DNA of 13,900 nt from JBLNBU01 sp050260215. Its GTDB lineage: Bacteria; Pseudomonadota; Alphaproteobacteria; Rhodospirillales; Magnetospirillaceae. Shown here piece by piece: positions 12,580 through 13,900 of this stretch. Position 1 is the stretch's first letter. Each line of letters begins with the position of its first letter. The position numbers and the translations under genes were made by a program. The stretch spans positions 1 to 13,900 of the forward strand of contig JBLNBU010000099.1 in NCBI GenBank assembly GCA_050260215.1. Reading direction: 5' to 3'. The notes under the pieces are model-generated. The model did not search any database. It was not told where the DNA came from and worked only from the letters and a program-made list of their open reading frames with translations.

Positions 12580-13900
12580 CTAGGCGTTCGCCCCCCGCTT
12601 CCAGCGCAGCACCGGGCTGCGGGCGGCCTGGGTTTCGTCCAGGCGGCGGCGCGGGGTGAAGCGCGGAGCCGCCTTGAAGTCGTCGGCGGCACCCGCCTTG
12701 GCCTTGTCGGCCAGGCCGCGCACCACGGCGACGAACTGGTCCAGCGTTTCCTTGGACTCGGTCTCGGTCGGCTCCATCAGCAGGGCGCCGTGGACGACCA
12801 GGGGGAAGTACATGGTCATCGGGTGGAAGCCTTCGTCGATCAGCGCCTTGGCGAAGTCGAGCGTGGTCACCCCGGTGTCCTTGAGGAAGCGGTCGTCGAA
12901 CAGGCATTCGTGCATGCACGGGCCTTCGAACGACGGGCTCAGCACGTCCTTGAGGCGCGCCAGCAGGTAGTTGGCGTTGAGCACCGCGTCCGAGGACGCC
13001 TGGCGCAACCCGTCGGCGCCCATGCTGAGGATGTAGGCCAGGGCGCGCACGAACACGCCGAACTGGCCGTGGAAGCCCTTGACGCGCCCGAACGGCCGGG
13101 CGTCGCCCTCGGCGTGCTCGACCATGCGCAGGCCCGACCCGTCATGCACCACCCAGGGGACGGGGGCGAAGGGGGCCAGCGCCGCCGACAGCACGGTGGG
13201 GCCGGCACCGGGTCCGCCGCCGCCATGCGGGGTGGCGAAGGTCTTGTGCAGGTTGATGTGCATGCAGTCGACGCCGAGATCGGCGATGCGCACCCGGCCG
13301 ACGATGGCGTTGAAGTTGGCGCCGTCGCAGTAGAAATAGGCCCCGGCGGCGTGGACGGCCTCGGCGATGTCGATGATCTCGCTCTCGAACAGGCCGCAGG
13401 TGTTGGGGTTGGTCAGCATGATGCAGGCGACGTCGTCGCCCAGCTTGGCCTTCAGCGCCGCCAGGTCGACTCGACCCAGCTCGGTGGCCGGCACGGGGTC
13501 GACGGTGAAGCCGCACATGGCGGCCGAGGCCGGGTTGGTGCCGTGGGCCGATTCGGGAACCAGCACGCGGCGGCGGCGGGTCTGGCCGTTCGCCTCGTGG
13601 GCGGCGCGGATGGCCATCAGGCCGCACCATTCGCCGTGGGCACCGGCGGCCGGGCTCATGGCCACCGCCGGCATGCCGGTCAGCGCCTTCAGCCAGCCGG
13701 CCAGCGTGTCGATCACGTCCAGCGCGCCCTGCACGGTGGACTGCGGCTGGAAGGGATGCAGGTCGGCCAGGCCGGGCAGGCGGGCCATCTTCTCGCCCAG
13801 GCGCGGGTTGTGCTTCATGGTGCACGAGCCCAGCGGGTAGAAGCCCGAATCGATGCCGTAGTTCTTCTGCGACAGCCGGGTGTAGTGGCGCACCACCTGC
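12580..13900 (-). CDS. gcvPB: glycine dehydrogenase (decarboxylating) subunit 2, 5' end cut by window edge
   Basis: The frame is open to the right edge, so the N-terminus (roughly 60-80 residues of a usual 500-520) is missing; about 440 residues are visible. It is the PLP-binding subunit of the split P-protein of the glycine cleavage system, which decarboxylates glycine and passes the aminomethyl group to lipoylated H-protein in the cytoplasm. Diagnostic parts are NYGIDSGFYPLGSCTMKHNPR, ESAHGTNPASAAM, MLTNPNTCGLFE, and the PLP lysine in HINLHKTFATPHGGGGPG (codon at 13245-13243). The C-terminus ends in a charged tail (VLRWKRGANA). Neighbouring gcvPA, gcvH and gcvT would be expected beyond the right edge. 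Its strong G/C third positions contrast with the 5150-10500 genes. Confidence 0.96.
   Translation of the reverse strand, partial: QVVRHYTRLSQKNYGIDSGFYPLGSCTMKHNPRLGEKMARLPGLADLHPFQPQSTVQGALDVIDTLAGWLKALTGMPAVAMSPAAGAHGEWCGLMAIRAAHEANGQTRRRRVLVPESAHGTNPASAAMCGFTVDPVPATELGRVDLAALKAKLGDDVACIMLTNPNTCGLFESEIIDIAEAVHAAGAYFYCDGANFNAIVGRVRIADLGVDCMHINLHKTFATPHGGGGPGAGPTVLSAALAPFAPVPWVVHDGSGLRMVEHAEGDARPFGRVKGFHGQFGVFVRALAYILSMGADGLRQASSDAVLNANYLLARLKDVLSPSFEGPCMHECLFDDRFLKDTGVTTLDFAKALIDEGFHPMTMYFPLVVHGALLMEPTETESKETLDQFVAVVRGLADKAKAGAADDFKAAPRFTPRRRLDETQAARSPVLRWKRGANA

Noticed and set aside
11708..12919. 403-codon minus-strand frame across DUF1194 and gcvPB
   Set aside because: Arg/Gly/Pro-rich shadow of two well-recognised genes in another frame; it also runs into the tRNA fragment.
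1..13900. CRISPR array, insertion sequence or integrase
   Set aside because: I saw no regularly spaced repeats, no transposase or integrase reading frame and no terminal repeats of an insertion sequence in the window.

Overview
The window looks like a high-G+C alphaproteobacterial chromosome. A Rhodospirillales-type organism is my best guess, from a split glycine decarboxylase (GcvPB), a DUF1194 periplasmic protein, the tRNA sequence and general codon use, but I cannot name a species. It appears to be an accessory region joined to core chromosome at a tRNA gene. All protein genes are on the minus strand except two small plus-strand ones.

Positions 1-5071 hold an arsenic-resistance operon read right to left: arsR, two tandem thioredoxin-type arsC genes, an Acr3-type arsenite efflux gene, arsD, arsA, and a DUF2703 gene that runs off the left edge. 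A sigma70-like promoter with an overlapping inverted repeat (likely ArsR operator) lies just upstream of arsR. The logic is classical: ArsC reduces arsenate, ArsD delivers arsenite to the ArsA ATPase, and ArsA energises the Acr3 exporter. Three different proteins of the operon (ArsR, ArsD, DUF2703) carry cysteine-pair tails.

Positions 5150-9514 hold two minus-strand modules of toxin-antitoxin or defence character. The first is an HTH plus ImmA/IrrE-type Zn-protease protein whose gene overlaps a PIN-domain nuclease gene. The second, upstream of it, is a HipA-like kinase, a DUF3037 protein and a zinc-ribbon DUF4145 protein in one tight cluster. A perfect 7-bp-arm inverted repeat sits between the two modules.

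Positions 9642-11307 hold a plus-strand basic protein of unknown function, a small minus-strand XRE regulator converging on it, and, divergent from the XRE gene, a plus-strand protein that looks like a degenerate PolB-type 3'-5' exonuclease.

Positions 11316-11604 hold the most striking element: a tRNA-Thr(UGU) gene, with CCA encoded, split inside its anticodon by a 213-nt group I intron of the small IC3 type (213 nt, no ORF). Next to it (11687-11791) are a 5' half of another tRNA and a long imperfect inverted repeat.

Positions 11818-13900 look like core chromosome: a secreted DUF1194 von Willebrand-like protein and the 5'-truncated gcvPB. The accessory genes start 8 bp from the 3' end of the tRNA-Thr gene, as expected for an island inserted at a tRNA, but no integrase or second attachment site is visible here.
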